Shown here in pieces: positions 1 through 10,685 of a stretch of DNA of 64,000 nucleotides. The position numbers and the translations under genes are program-made. The number at the start of each line of letters is the position of its first letter. The first letter of the stretch is position 1. The stretch spans positions 248,001 through 312,000 of the forward strand of contig NZ_WHNQ01000002.1 in NCBI RefSeq assembly GCF_009362785.1, in the 5' to 3' direction. Source of the stretch: Paraburkholderia atlantica. Lineage in GTDB: Bacteria > Pseudomonadota > Gammaproteobacteria > Burkholderiales > Burkholderiaceae. The notes under the pieces were generated by a model that saw only the letters and a program-made list of their open reading frames with translations, did no database searches and was not told the origin of the DNA.

Positions 1-4
1 GCGT

Positions 5-24
5 GTCGAGCCAACCGGCTCGAC
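5..24 (-). terminator. Inverted repeat just downstream of hisS
   Basis: A perfect 8-bp inverted repeat (GTCGAGCC, loop AACC, GGCTCGAC) begins 11 bases after the hisS stop codon. It has no clear T tract on the minus strand, so it could be a weak terminator, an mRNA-stabilising hairpin or a processing site between hisS and whatever lies beyond the window edge. Confidence 0.4.
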
Positions 25-34
25 GACATCGCGA

Positions 35-1375
35 TCAGTCGTCGCCGTCTTCGGCGGATGCAACCATCGCATTGATTAGATATTCGGTCAAGTCTTCGGC
101 AGGCACGTTCTGTTGCTCGTTCTTACCGCCATGGGCTTGGGTATCGCGCAGCGGTTTCACGCCGACCGTGCCATTGGCGATCTCGTCCTCGCCGAGCACG
201 ACCGCAAACGCGGCGCCGCTCGCGTCGGCGCGCTTCATCTGCGACTTGAAGCTTGCCGACTGACCGTCCGCGCTGCAATGCAGTATCACGTCGAGACCGG
301 TATCGCGCAGACGCTCGGCGATGATGAAAGCCTGCTTGCGCGCGGCGTCGCCCTGATGGACCACGTACACGTCGCAACCTTCGTCTTCCGGCACGAGCTG
401 CTCTTCCTTCAGCAACTCGAGAATCCGCTCGATGCCCATCGCCCAGCCGCACGCGGCGGTGGGCTTGCCACCGAGCTGCTCGATCAGGGGATCGTAACGG
501 CCGCCCGCCGCGACCGTGCCTTGCGCGCCGAGCTTGTCGGTCACCCACTCGAACACGGTCAGATTGTAGTAATCAAGACCGCGCACGAGACGCGGATTGA
601 TCGTAAACGGAAGATTGTTGGCCTTCAGAAGACGCTGCAGACCTTCGAAGTGCGCGCGCGATTCTTCGCCGAGAAAGTCGATCAGCTTGGGCGCGTTCTG
701 CGCGACTTCCTGCAGTGCGGGATTCTTCGTATCGAGCACGCGCAGCGGATTCGTGTATAGCCGGCGCTTCGCGTCTTCATCGAGCACGTCCATGTGCTTT
801 TCGAGGTACGCGATCAGCTCGACGCGATGCGCGGCGCGCTCTTCAGCGAGACCCAACGAGTTGATTTCGAGCTTGATGCCGGTCAGGCCGAGGTCGTCCC
901 ACAGACGCTGGCACATCATGATGATTTCCGCGTCCGCATCCGGACCCGCGAAGCCGAGCGCCTCGACACCGACCTGGTGGAACTGCCGATAACGGCCGCG
1001 CTGCGGACGCTCGTGACGGAACATCGGACCGATGTACCACAGGCGCTTCGGGCCGTCGTACAGCATGTTGTGCTCGATCGACGCGCGCACTACCGCCGCC
1101 GTGTTTTCCGGGCGCATCGTCAGGTTTTCGCCGTTCAATGCATCGGTGAAGCTGTACATCTCTTTTTCGACGATGTCGGTCACTTCGCCGATACCGCGTG
1201 TGAACAACTGCGTGTGCTCGACGATCGGCGTGCGGATATTCTGGTATCCGTACGAACGCAGCATCGACTTGACGGTGGTTTCGAAAAATTCCCAGAGCCC
1301 GGCTTCCTGCGGAAGGATGTCGTTCATGCCCTTCACGCCGGAAAGCTTCTCGAGCTTTTTCTTCTGTTCAGTCAT
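35..1375 (-). CDS. hisS: Histidyl-tRNA synthetase
   Basis: Charges tRNA-His with histidine in the cytoplasm; class II aminoacyl-tRNA synthetase of 446 residues, a normal length. The N-terminus carries GMNDILP. Motif 2 is visible as [16 protein letters not shown], the histidine-specific motifs as [13 protein letters not shown] and [10 protein letters not shown], and motif 3 as GWAMGIERI. The C-terminal anticodon-binding domain follows (VYVVHQGD onward). It lies 21 bases downstream of ispG on the same strand, so the two are probably cotranscribed, as in many proteobacteria. The ATG has no strong Shine-Dalgarno sequence. Confidence 0.97.
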   Translation of the reverse strand: MTEQKKKLEKLSGVKGMNDILPQEAGLWEFFETTVKSMLRSYGYQNIRTPIVEHTQLFTRGIGEVTDIVEKEMYSFTDALNGENLTMRPENTAAVVRASIEHNMLYDGPKRLWYIGPMFRHERPQRGRYRQFHQVGVEALGFAGPDADAEIIMMCQRLWDDLGLTGIKLEINSLGLAEERAAHRVELIAYLEKHMDVLDEDAKRRLYTNPLRVLDTKNPALQEVAQNAPKLIDFLGEESRAHFEGLQRLLKANNLPFTINPRLVRGLDYYNLTVFEWVTDKLGAQGTVAAGGRYDPLIEQLGGKPTAACGWAMGIERILELLKEEQLVPEDEGCDVYVVHQGDAARKQAFIIAERLRDTGLDVILHCSADGQSASFKSQMKRADASGAAFAVVLGEDEIANGTVGVKPLRDTQAHGGKNEQQNVPAEDLTEYLINAMVASAEDGDD

Positions 1376-1396
1376 CTGTGTTTCGATTGCCGATAT

Positions 1397-2713
<1,317 letters not shown>

Positions 2714-2754
2714 TTACGCCGCACGCGCTATGCAAAAACGCAGCGCCTCAATTG

Positions 2755-2786
2755 AAAAAGCGCCGCGGACCGATTGGCCGCGGCGC
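2755..2786 (-). terminator. Rho-independent terminator after rodZ
   Basis: Read on the minus strand, the stem GCGCCGCGG, a 9-base loop and CCGCGGCGC are followed by five T residues. It starts 12 bases after the rodZ stop and ends about 40 bases before ispG. The stem is perfect over 9 bp. It should limit read-through from rodZ into ispG-hisS. Confidence 0.75.
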
Positions 2787-2798
2787 GTACCGTATCTG

Positions 2799-3926
2799 TC
2801 AAGGCAGCGCAAAGCGCGCCACATTGCCCTTGGCTGCCGCATATTTCGACGGATCGACCGGCTGACCGTCGAGAGTCACCGACTCGAGACCCGCCTTGTT
2901 GCCGACCGTCACCTTGAACGGACCGGCGCCCGTCACTTCCTTCGGATCGCCCGCATGCACGAGGCCGGAGAACAGTTCCTTGCCGTTCTTGTCACGCACG
3001 CTGAACCAGCTGTCCTGCGTCACGCGCAGCGCGACGACCGACTCGCCGGGCGCTGGCGCAACCGCCGGTGCCGACGCGCTCGCCACGGCCACCGGCGCAC
3101 TTGCGTTTTCCAAGACGGCCTGTGCTTGAGTCTGCGAGCCGGCCTTCGGTGCCGCTGCCGTCGGCGCCGGCATTGCCGCTGTATTCGCCGCCGGGGCCGA
3201 GCCTGGCGCGGTGCCGGTGGCAAGCGGCGCGGGCATCGGCGTTGCTGACGCAGACGCCGCATTATCCACGCTCGCCGCGTTGTCCGCCGCGTCCGGTGCC
3301 GATGCGCCTTCCGCCGTCGCCGGGCCTTGCGCGACCGCGCCCGACGCCGCCGTGTCGCTGCTCGTCGAACTATTCGCGCTGGCCTTCAGGCGCGCGAGCC
3401 ACGCGGACGAATCGCCGCCGTTGGTGCGCCACATGCCGAGCGCGATGACCGCGACGACGATCGCCGCCACGCCCCACAGCCACGAACGGCTCTTGTGCCC
3501 GCTGTCACCGAGCGACAGCGAAACCTTGCCGCGCGGCAGATCCTTGCCCGATGACGCGGGCATCGACAGATTCGGCGCCGGCACCCCTCTCTCGCGACGC
3601 AGCGCCGCCGTAAAAGGCGCCGGATCAGCGCCCAGCATTTTCGCGTAGCTGCGCACGACACCGAGTGCGAACGTCGTGTCGGGCAGATGGCTGATGTCGC
3701 CCGCCTCGAGCGCACTCAGCTTGACGACCGACACCTTCAGCCGCGCCGACACGTCCTCGATCGCCCAGCCTTTCGACTCACGCAGCTGGGTCAAGCGCGC
3801 GCCAACCGCTGCCAACGAATCGAGGGCCGGCTGCACGACAGGCTGGACCACCGCCCTTGCAACGGGTGCCGGATGGCCATCGTTCGTGTCTGTCTCGTGC
3901 GGCTGCGGGTGCTGCGGCTCACTCAT
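2799..3926 (-). CDS. rodZ: RodZ-like helix-turn-helix membrane protein
   Basis: RodZ links the MreB cytoskeleton to the cell wall elongation machinery and sets rod shape. The 375-residue protein has an N-terminal Cro/C1-type helix-turn-helix (about 40-105, LTQLRESKGWAIEDVSARLK), one membrane span (about 147-166, WLWGVAAIVVAVIALGMW), a long Ala/Pro/Ser-rich periplasmic linker (about 170-290) and a C-terminal DUF4115 beta domain (VALRVTQDSWFSVRDKNGK onward). This architecture is typical of RodZ. The start is supported by AAAGGA upstream of the ATG. It lies between rlmN and ispG, the usual betaproteobacterial position. Confidence 0.85.
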   Translation of the reverse strand: MSEPQHPQPHETDTNDGHPAPVARAVVQPVVQPALDSLAAVGARLTQLRESKGWAIEDVSARLKVSVVKLSALEAGDISHLPDTTFALGVVRSYAKMLGADPAPFTAALRRERGVPAPNLSMPASSGKDLPRGKVSLSLGDSGHKSRSWLWGVAAIVVAVIALGMWRTNGGDSSAWLARLKASANSSTSSDTAASGAVAQGPATAEGASAPDAADNAASVDNAASASATPMPAPLATGTAPGSAPAANTAAMPAPTAAAPKAGSQTQAQAVLENASAPVAVASASAPAVAPAPGESVVALRVTQDSWFSVRDKNGKELFSGLVHAGDPKEVTGAGPFKVTVGNKAGLESVTLDGQPVDPSKYAAAKGNVARFALP

Positions 3927-4139
3927 CCCAAATCCTTTCGCGTCGATTCTTTTAATCGTGCGACCGGACGGGCTCGAGCCTCACGTCCAAATCGCAGACC
4001 GTTTATAACAAAATGTGCGGCTTTGTGTGCCGCTCCCGATCGATTCTGCAAACTTTCTTTTCAACCGCCGGTGGCATCGGAGCATTTTTTGCGCTCGCGG
4101 CACAATGCCCCGAACGCCGACGCCCCTGCTGCCCCGCGA

Positions 4140-5306
4140 TTACACGGCGCGAACCTCGATTACTTTTGCCGCCTTCCCGGTGCGCTCAGCAAGACGCGTG
4201 CGGTCTTTCACCGCGCCGGCCAGCTGACCGCAGGCAGCATCGATATCGTCACCGCGGGTCTTGCGCACAGTCGTGACGACGCCAGCGTCGATCAATACCT
4301 GCGCAAACCGCTTGATCTGTTCCGGCTTCGAGCGGATGAGGCCCGATTCGGGGAACGGATTGAACGGAATCAGATTGAACTTGCACGGCACGTCGCGCGT
4401 GACGGCGAGCAGCTCGCGCGCGTGCGCCTCGCTGTCGTTCACGCCATCGAGCATGCAATATTCGAACGTAATGAAATCGCGCGGCGCCACTTTCAGGTAG
4501 CGCTCGCACGCCGCCATCAGCTCGCGCAGCGGATACTTTTTGTTGAGCGGCACCAGCACGTCGCGCAGCGCGTCGTTCGACGCATGCAGCGACACCGCGA
4601 GGGCCACGGGCAAGTCCGCGCCGAGCCGGTCCATCATCGGTACGACGCCCGACGTGGACAACGTGACGCGCCGGCGCGACAGGCCGTACGCATTGTCGTC
4701 GAGCATCAGACGCATGGCGGGTACGACCGCGTCGTAATTGAGCAGCGGCTCGCCCATCCCCATCATCACGACGTTCGTGACGACGCGCTCGCCCTTGCCG
4801 TCGCCGCCCATCGCGCGGCCGCCGGCATCGCCACGCGACGCGCGCAGCGCAAACTCGGCCATGCGCAACTGGCCGATGATTTCGCCGGTGGTGAGATTGC
4901 GGGAGAACCCCTGCTTGCCGGTCGAGCAGAATCGGCAGTTGACCGCACACCCGGCCTGCGACGACACACACAGCGTGCCGCGCGTTTCTTCGGGGATGTA
5001 CACGGTTTCAACGGCGTTGCCGTTACCGACGTCGATCAGCCACTTGCGTGTCCCGTCCGACGAAATATGGTCGCTGACGACGCCCGGCATTGTGATCGTG
5101 GCGCGCCCTTTGAGCTTTTCGCGCAAGGACTTCGCGAGATCGGTCATGCCGTCGAAGTCTGCAGCGTTGTATTGGTGAATCCAGCGCTGCAATTGCTTGG
5201 CGCGAAACGGTTTCTCGCCCAGGCTGTCGCAATACGCGACGAGCCCTTGGGCGTCGAGGTCGAGAAGGTTGACGGAGGGACTGCTCGTCATATCGAATCC
5301 TGCCAT
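4140..5306 (-). CDS. rlmN: 23S rRNA (A2503-C2)/tRNA (A37-C2) methyltransferase RlmN
   Basis: Radical-SAM enzyme that methylates C2 of A2503 in 23S rRNA and of A37 in some tRNAs. The 388-residue protein contains the cluster motif [18 protein letters not shown] (Cx3Cx2C). The two cysteines used in the methylation cycle are both present: one in [11 protein letters not shown] and one in [12 protein letters not shown]. Glycine-rich SAM contacts follow ([10 protein letters not shown]). Length is normal. It is followed at 213 bases by rodZ; the pilW gene that I recall from related genomes at this point is not here. Confidence 0.96.
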   Translation of the reverse strand: MAGFDMTSSPSVNLLDLDAQGLVAYCDSLGEKPFRAKQLQRWIHQYNAADFDGMTDLAKSLREKLKGRATITMPGVVSDHISSDGTRKWLIDVGNGNAVETVYIPEETRGTLCVSSQAGCAVNCRFCSTGKQGFSRNLTTGEIIGQLRMAEFALRASRGDAGGRAMGGDGKGERVVTNVVMMGMGEPLLNYDAVVPAMRLMLDDNAYGLSRRRVTLSTSGVVPMMDRLGADLPVALAVSLHASNDALRDVLVPLNKKYPLRELMAACERYLKVAPRDFITFEYCMLDGVNDSEAHARELLAVTRDVPCKFNLIPFNPFPESGLIRSKPEQIKRFAQVLIDAGVVTTVRKTRGDDIDAACGQLAGAVKDRTRLAERTGKAAKVIEVRAV

Positions 5307-5323
5307 TTCAGTGCGAGACTACA

Positions 5324-5345
5324 TTCATGCAACAAGCTGCATGAA
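5324..5345. repeat. Palindrome upstream of rlmN
   Basis: Perfect 8-bp arms TTCATGCA and TGCATGAA are separated by six bases, 18 bases upstream of the rlmN start. There is no T tract on either strand. It is a candidate operator or a hairpin in the rlmN leader. No regulator can be named from the sequence. Confidence 0.4.
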
Positions 5346-5508
5346 CGCCATGCCGTTCGCGCCCGTTCCTGCTGCTTTTACCTTACTACTTTTGCCGTGC
5401 ACCGCGCGCGATTCATGCGATAAAACAATTCGACCGCACGAAACGCGCCACGAGAAAGAGGCTTGCGATACGCGACGGAGGTCAGTGCTCGACCTCAGCG
5501 CGAGGCGC

Positions 5509-5934
5509 TCAACGCGAGTAGACGTTGACTTGGGGGAAGAAGAACGCGATTTCAGCCGCAGCCGTTTCCGGCCCGTCCGAACCGTGCACCGCGTTGGCGT
5601 CGATGCTGTCGGCGAAGTCGGCACGGATCGTGCCCTTTTCTGCCTTCTTCGGGTCCGTCGCACCCATCAGGTCACGGTGCTTCAGGATCGCGTTTTCGCC
5701 TTCCAGCGCTTGCACGACCACCGGACCCGAGATCATGAATTCGACGAGGTCTTTGAAGAACGGACGTGCTGCGTGGACAGCGTAGAACTTCTCGGCGTCA
5801 GCACGCGACAGGTGAACCATGCGCGATGCCACGATCTTCAGGCCAGCGTTTTCGAAACGGGTGTAGATCTGGCCGATCACGTTCTTGGCCACTGCGTCCG
5901 GCTTGATAATCGACAGGGTGCGCTCGATCGCCAT
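5509..5934 (-). CDS. ndk: Nucleoside diphosphate kinase
   Basis: Transfers the gamma phosphate of ATP to nucleoside diphosphates through a phosphohistidine, balancing NTP and dNTP pools. The 141-residue protein is the usual length and contains the active-site His in [12 protein letters not shown] and the N-terminal signature [15 protein letters not shown]. It is the first gene of the minus-strand cluster ndk-rlmN-rodZ. A TACAAT hexamer about 47 bases upstream of the ATG is a plausible -10 element. Confidence 0.98.
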   Translation of the reverse strand: MAIERTLSIIKPDAVAKNVIGQIYTRFENAGLKIVASRMVHLSRADAEKFYAVHAARPFFKDLVEFMISGPVVVQALEGENAILKHRDLMGATDPKKAEKGTIRADFADSIDANAVHGSDGPETAAAEIAFFFPQVNVYSR

Positions 5935-5980
5935 AAAAACTCCAAAAAATTAAGAGGTTACAGATTCAAATGAATCCGCT

Positions 5981-5986
5981 ATTGTA
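5981..5986 (-). promoter_or_regulatory. Candidate -10 element for ndk
   Basis: TACAAT on the minus strand, placing a start of transcription about 40 bases before the ndk ATG. No convincing -35 hexamer was seen at 16-18 bases. Confidence 0.35.
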
Positions 5987-6204
5987 GCATGTTCCCGTGT
6001 ATCATTGCGATTGAACCCTTACAGCATTGAAAGGATCAAGGCAAGGGGTGCAAAATACTGGTAGCGTAGGCCATGGAGGGCGACTGGAGGGTATTGAAAC
6101 TCCGTGCCGCCGCGCTAATCTTACGGATGAACGGTGCGCCCGCCGGCGCTTCGCAAACTTCCGTATCACCATCACGAAACATGCTTCCGAGGTAAGGAGA
6201 GACC

Positions 6205-6903
6205 ATGAACGAACATCCGTATATGTTTGGCCGCAACGGCGCGGTCAGCACGGTCGAAACACGCAACCGCGTGCTACGGAACACCTACTGGCTGCTCGCG
6301 CTGTCCATGATTCCAACCGTGCTCGGCGCCTGGGTCGGTCTTGCTACCGGCTTCTCGTTGTTCGCCGCCACGAGCCCCGCCATGAGCATGTTGGCGTTCT
6401 TCGCGATCGCCTTCGGCTTCATGTTCGCGATCCAGCGCACCAAGGACAGCGCCATCGGCGTCTTCGTACTGCTCGGCTTCACGTTCTTCATGGGGCTGAT
6501 GCTGTCGCGCATTCTCGCGTTCGTGCTCGGCTTCTCGAACGGCCCGTCGCTGATCATGCTCGCGTTTGGTGGCACTGGTGTGATCTTCGCGGCCATGGCA
6601 ACCATCGCCACGGTCAGCAAACGAGACTTCTCGGGCCTCGGCAAGTGGCTGTTTATGGGCGTGATCGTGATCCTGCTGGCTTCGGTCGCGAACGTGTTTC
6701 TGCAGCTGCCGGCACTGATGCTGACGGTCTCGGTCATGGCAATCGTGATTTTTTCCGCCTACATCATGTTCGACGTGCAGCGCGTCGTGAACGGCGGCGA
6801 GACGAATTACATCACCGCGACGCTCGCGATTTACCTGGATCTGTATAACGTGTTCGTCAATCTGCTCGCGCTGCTCGGCATTTTCGGCGGCAACCGCAAT
6901 TAA
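6205..6903 (+). CDS. Bax inhibitor-1/YccA family membrane protein
   Basis: Inner-membrane protein of the BI-1/YccA (UPF0005, TMBIM) family; bacterial members are proton-sensitive calcium leak channels or FtsH modulators. The 232-residue chain has about seven hydrophobic segments (from WLLALSMIPTVLGAWVG to LYNVFVNLLALLGIFGG) and the family's acidic late-helix feature IMFDVQRVVNGGETNYI. The start is supported by AAGGAGAG upstream of the ATG. It is monocistronic: divergent from ndk and closed by a strong terminator. The exact cellular role is not predictable from sequence. Confidence 0.93.
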   Translation: MNEHPYMFGRNGAVSTVETRNRVLRNTYWLLALSMIPTVLGAWVGLATGFSLFAATSPAMSMLAFFAIAFGFMFAIQRTKDSAIGVFVLLGFTFFMGLMLSRILAFVLGFSNGPSLIMLAFGGTGVIFAAMATIATVSKRDFSGLGKWLFMGVIVILLASVANVFLQLPALMLTVSVMAIVIFSAYIMFDVQRVVNGGETNYITATLAIYLDLYNVFVNLLALLGIFGGNRN

Positions 6904-6952
6904 GCTTGGCCAGTCGCGCGGCGTGACCTACGCCGCGCTCGACGCCCAAAGC

Positions 6953-6988
6953 AAAAGCCCATAACGATCGATCGTTATGGGCTTTTTT
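6953..6988. terminator. Bidirectional rho-independent terminator
   Basis: Perfect 16-bp arms (AAAAGCCCATAACGAT / ATCGTTATGGGCTTTT) around a two-base centre, with a T run on the plus strand and the matching A run on the other side. It sits between two convergent genes and can serve both. Confidence 0.93.
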
Positions 6989-7049
6989 CATTGCATGAGC
7001 ACCTGACGCACGATGCCCGGCGTGACCGGAGGCCAACCCGGCGTCACCG

Positions 7050-7823
7050 TCACAGAGTCAACCACGCGAAACCTTCACTCTGCGACGCAACCACCACCTC
7101 AGTGGGAGCGGTGCCAAGCACACCCGCCAGCGCTGCCTGCGCGAGTTCCGGCAGATTGTTTTGCTGGCTCAGATGCGCGGCGATCAGATGCCGCAAACGC
7201 GATCGGTCGAGCGACGCCAGTATTTCAGCCGCCGCGTCATTGTTCAGATGCCCGTGATTGCCGCCGATACGCGCCTTCAGCGACGGCGGATAACGACTTC
7301 CCGCGAGCATTTGCACGTCGTGATTGCATTCGAGCACGAGCGCGTCGCAACCACTCAGCACCGCGCTGATATGTGGCGTGGACGCGCCCACGTCGGTGAG
7401 CACGCCGAGCCGGCTGGCGCCATTCGAGAACACGTATTGCAACGGTTCGCGGGCGTCGTGCGGAACGGTATAAGGGAGAACGCTGAGCTCGCCGATTGCT
7501 ACCGCCTCGTCGCCCCATAGCACCCGCAGGTCGACATCGGCATCGTCGGCGCCCACCGCGCGCGCGGTGCCCCAACTCATGTACAGCGGAATCGACCATT
7601 TGCGCGCCAGCGTCAACGCGCTGCCGATGTGGTCGCTATGTTCATGCGTAATCAGGATCGCATCGAGATGCTCGGCGCTCGCGCCGAGCCGCGCGAGACG
7701 CCGCTCGACTTCACGCGCGGAAAACCCGCAATCGAGCAGCACGCGCGTGGTGCTCGCGCCGCTGTGCGCTTCCACCAGCAGCGCGTTGCCTTCACTGCCG
7801 CTGCCGAGACTTGCGAAGCGCAC
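7050..7823 (-). CDS. Metallo-beta-lactamase-fold hydrolase (YycJ-like)
   Basis: A 257-residue MBL-fold protein related to the YycJ/WalJ group of putative phosphodiesterases or exonucleases. Metal ligands are visible in ITHEHSDHIGSA (HxHxDH), VPHDARE and LECNHD. It starts ASLGSGSEGNALLVE, typical of the subgroup. It is seven bases downstream of bamC, so it is probably cotranscribed with dapA-bamC. The substrate is unknown. Confidence 0.88.
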   Translation of the reverse strand: MRFASLGSGSEGNALLVEAHSGASTTRVLLDCGFSAREVERRLARLGASAEHLDAILITHEHSDHIGSALTLARKWSIPLYMSWGTARAVGADDADVDLRVLWGDEAVAIGELSVLPYTVPHDAREPLQYVFSNGASRLGVLTDVGASTPHISAVLSGCDALVLECNHDVQMLAGSRYPPSLKARIGGNHGHLNNDAAAEILASLDRSRLRHLIAAHLSQQNNLPELAQAALAGVLGTAPTEVVVASQSEGFAWLTL

Positions 7824-7830
7824 GACCCGC

Positions 7831-8970
7831 CTAGTTCAGTTGCGCGTGCAGCAGCGACACGATGCGCTGCGCGTCCGACGACGTATCGATCTGGCCGTTC
7901 GCGTTGACGACCGCAACCTGCGTCACCGCGTCGCCCTTCGCGCGCACGTTGACGAGGAATTCCTGGCCCGGCTTGCGCGTCGAATTGCCGCTGTAGAACA
8001 GTTTGCCGAACAGGCCTTCCTTCTTCAGCTCCTGCATCGAATCCGCGTAGCGCACGTAGTAGATGCCCTTCTCGCGATCGCGGTTGTCGACCGTGAAGTT
8101 GGTGCGATCGAGCGCGAGGCCCACACGCAGCCAGGCGCGGTCGAACGACTCCTGCAGATCGAGCGTCGACGCGCCCGCGTTCTGCTCGATGGTAGTCGGC
8201 GCGCTGGCCGGGCGCGCGTCGGTCAGCAACTGCTTCGACTGTGCTTCGGTCAGGCCGAACTTCTGCATCAGCTTGGCGAGGAACAGCGCCTCGAGCGCCG
8301 GGTCACGCGGACGCTCTTCCCAGCGCGAAGACGTCTTGTCCTGCCCGGTCATCACCTCTTCCATCGCACTGTGCGTGATCGAGATATCGGTCGCACTGTC
8401 CGAACCGCGCGAGACCAGCGTGCGGAAACTGTCGCGGGTGCCCGACGAATAAGCGAAGTCGATGACCTTGCCGATCGTGCGGCGGAACCAGTCGTCAGGA
8501 ATGTTCGCGCGGTTCTCCGCCCAGTCGGTCGTCATGATGCCGGTGGCTGGCGCGTCGGTCTTCAGCACGAAGCCGTTCTCCTGCCAGAACTCCTGCAGCT
8601 GCGGCCACAGCTGTTCCGGGGAACGGCCGTCTACCACCAGCCAGCGACGGTCGCCGTCGCGCTCGATATGCATGCCGAGCGGATCCTGCGCGGTCGGCTG
8701 ACCTTCGGTCGCGTTGCCGGCGGCCGTGACAGCGCGCGTCGGCGTGCCACCGAGCGCCAGATTGGCGGGCGGCGCCACATAGCGCTGGTCGTTCGGCGAC
8801 GTGCTCAGGTCGCTCGGCACGGCGAGCGGCGGCGCGCTCGAGGTCGCCTTGTAGTTGACGCGGTCGGAAGCGAACCAGTCGTTCAGCGTGTCACAGCCGG
8901 CGAGCGTCGACAGGGCAAGCGCCAGCGCCGCCATGCGGGTTGCGTGGAGGGAAAGTGCGGAACGTTTCAT
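7831..8970 (-). CDS. bamC: Outer membrane assembly lipoprotein BamC
   Basis: Accessory lipoprotein of the BAM complex that inserts beta-barrel proteins in the outer membrane. The 379-residue precursor has a signal peptide ending in the lipobox LAGC (Cys about 26), a disordered N-terminal segment (about 27-100) that would bind BamD, and two helix-grip domains (about 110-235 and 270-379). The downstream neighbour is the MBL protein and the upstream neighbour is dapA; dapA-bamC is a common order in proteobacteria. Confidence 0.9.
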   Translation of the reverse strand: MKRSALSLHATRMAALALALSTLAGCDTLNDWFASDRVNYKATSSAPPLAVPSDLSTSPNDQRYVAPPANLALGGTPTRAVTAAGNATEGQPTAQDPLGMHIERDGDRRWLVVDGRSPEQLWPQLQEFWQENGFVLKTDAPATGIMTTDWAENRANIPDDWFRRTIGKVIDFAYSSGTRDSFRTLVSRGSDSATDISITHSAMEEVMTGQDKTSSRWEERPRDPALEALFLAKLMQKFGLTEAQSKQLLTDARPASAPTTIEQNAGASTLDLQESFDRAWLRVGLALDRTNFTVDNRDREKGIYYVRYADSMQELKKEGLFGKLFYSGNSTRKPGQEFLVNVRAKGDAVTQVAVVNANGQIDTSSDAQRIVSLLHAQLN

Positions 8971-9093
8971 GAGGTCCTTCGTGATGCTGGAACGCGATGC
9001 CTCGTTCGGTCTGCCGGGAACGTGGGCTGAAGCGACGTCGGTTAATGAAATGCCGGTGGCGGTCTGGCGTGGGCGGCTGGACGGGCGGGCCGT

Positions 9094-10011
9094 TCAGCCG
9101 AGCAGGCCCGCTTCGCGCAGCGCGCCGCGCACCACTTCGTGGTATTGCGCGTCGAGCGGCGTGAGCGGCAGGCGGATGCCGCCCTGCACACGCCCCAGTT
9201 GCTGCAGCGCCCACTTCGCCGGAATCGGATTCGCTTCGGCAAACAGGTATTTGTGCAGCGACAGGAGTTTCAGATGAATCTCGCGCGCGGTCTTTGCGTC
9301 CGCGGCGAGCGCGGCCTTGCACAGCTCGCTCATTGCGCGCGGCGCGACGTTCGCGGTGACCGAAATATTGCCGTGACCGCCGAGCAGCATCAGCGCGATC
9401 GCAGTGGGATCGTCGCCGCTATAGATGCTGAAGTTTGCCGGCGCCGACTTGATCAGATGCGCCGCGCGGTCGATGTTGCCCGTGGCTTCCTTCACGCCGA
9501 CGATCCCCGGCACCTGCGCGCAGCGCAGGATGGTCTCGTTGCTCATGTCGGCGACAGTGCGGCCCGGCACGTTGTACAGGATCACCGGCAGATCGACGGA
9601 TTCGGCGATCTTCGTGAAATGGCGGTAGATGCCTTCCTGAGTCGGCTTGTTGTAATACGGCACGACCTGCAGCGTGGCGTCCGCGCCGACGTCTTTCGCG
9701 TGCTGCGTGAGTTCGATCGCCTCGGCGGTGGAGTTGGCACCCGCACCCGCGATGACAGGAATCCGTCCAGCGGTGTGGTCGACCGCGGTCTTGACCATCA
9801 GCACGTGTTCTTCGACCGACAGCGTGGCCGACTCGCCGCTCGTGCCGACCACGACGAGCGCATTCGTGCCTTCCTCGATGTGCCAGTCGATCAGTTTGCG
9901 AAACGCCGGCAGATCGAGGCTGCCGTCTTCGAGCATCGGAGTGATGATGGCAGGAATGCTGCCGCGGATCTGAACGCCGTCCTGGTGACCGCTGTGGTTG
10001 CCGTTAGTCAT
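9094..10011 (-). CDS. dapA: 4-hydroxy-tetrahydrodipicolinate synthase
   Basis: First committed step of the lysine/diaminopimelate pathway, condensing pyruvate with aspartate semialdehyde. The 305-residue TIM-barrel enzyme shows the Schiff-base lysine in [14 protein letters not shown], the catalytic tyrosine in [12 protein letters not shown] and the [10 protein letters not shown] substrate loop. The N-terminus is about ten residues longer than in E. coli ([12 protein letters not shown]), so a downstream start is possible. It is followed by bamC 123 bases later. Confidence 0.97.
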   Translation of the reverse strand: MTNGNHSGHQDGVQIRGSIPAIITPMLEDGSLDLPAFRKLIDWHIEEGTNALVVVGTSGESATLSVEEHVLMVKTAVDHTAGRIPVIAGAGANSTAEAIELTQHAKDVGADATLQVVPYYNKPTQEGIYRHFTKIAESVDLPVILYNVPGRTVADMSNETILRCAQVPGIVGVKEATGNIDRAAHLIKSAPANFSIYSGDDPTAIALMLLGGHGNISVTANVAPRAMSELCKAALAADAKTAREIHLKLLSLHKYLFAEANPIPAKWALQQLGRVQGGIRLPLTPLDAQYHEVVRGALREAGLLG

Positions 10012-10043
10012 GAAACGCCATGAATATGATCAGGTAAACCGCG

Positions 10044-10072
10044 ATTGTAGCGGATTAGCCAGCCAACTCGTA
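10044..10072 (-). promoter_or_regulatory. Candidate dapA promoter
   Basis: On the minus strand a TACAAT -10 (10044-10049) lies 18 bases from a weak -35 TTACGA (10068-10073). The implied leader before the dapA ATG is about 26 bases. Confidence 0.4.
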
Positions 10073-10657
10073 ACAAGGTGGGGGTGTTGCCCGTGCGGGA
10101 TCATCCGCACGTGCCGCTTCCCGAACCGCGCAGATGCGCTGAACGTAGGCCGGACGCGGCTCGGCGAGAAACCCGTCCTGAAATGCGATCACCCGCAGAT
10201 GGCCCCGCACGATGTCGAGCAGTTCGCCAGGCGCGAGCAAAAACGCCGGATTGGAGGGTTTGCCGACGCGTTCGTTTCCTTGCGCAAAGGTCTCGTAAAC
10301 CAGTACGCCGCCGGGCGCGAGCGCGCGCAGCAACTGCGGAAAAAGCGGCCGGTGCAGGTAATTGGTGACCACGACGGCGGCGAACACCGCCTCGCCCGGT
10401 AATGGCCACGGCGCGCCTTCGAGGTCGGCCGCGACAGGGGTGACGAGCGGCGCGTCGCCCAGCAGGCCGAGGGCAGCCGCGTCCCGATCGATCGCGGTGA
10501 CCGGATGGCCGAGCGACGCAAAAAAGCGCGCGTGCCGCCCGGCCCCCGATGCCACGTCGAGCACCGCGCCGCCCGGCGCAATCAGGTGCGCCCAGTGACG
10601 CACCCAGCGCGACGGTTCACCGAGGCCATGCAAGCCAGGGATAACGGGCGTGCTCAT
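10055..10657 (-). CDS. Class I SAM-dependent methyltransferase
   Basis: A 200-residue Rossmann-fold methyltransferase. Motif I is seen as LDVASGAGRHARFFA followed by the acidic VTAIDRD. The frame is open further upstream, but MSTPVIPGLHGLGEP at 10657 is the sensible start because the extension overlaps trpS and looks like noncoding translation. It follows trpS by 28 bases. The substrate is unknown; some relatives are annotated as tellurite-resistance-like methyltransferases, which is not supported here. Confidence 0.82.
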   Translation of the reverse strand: MSTPVIPGLHGLGEPSRWVRHWAHLIAPGGAVLDVASGAGRHARFFASLGHPVTAIDRDAAALGLLGDAPLVTPVAADLEGAPWPLPGEAVFAAVVVTNYLHRPLFPQLLRALAPGGVLVYETFAQGNERVGKPSNPAFLLAPGELLDIVRGHLRVIAFQDGFLAEPRPAYVQRICAVREAARADDPARATPPPCYELAG

Positions 10658-10685
10658 CGTTGCGGTGCGGCGCCTCGAGTGCGCA

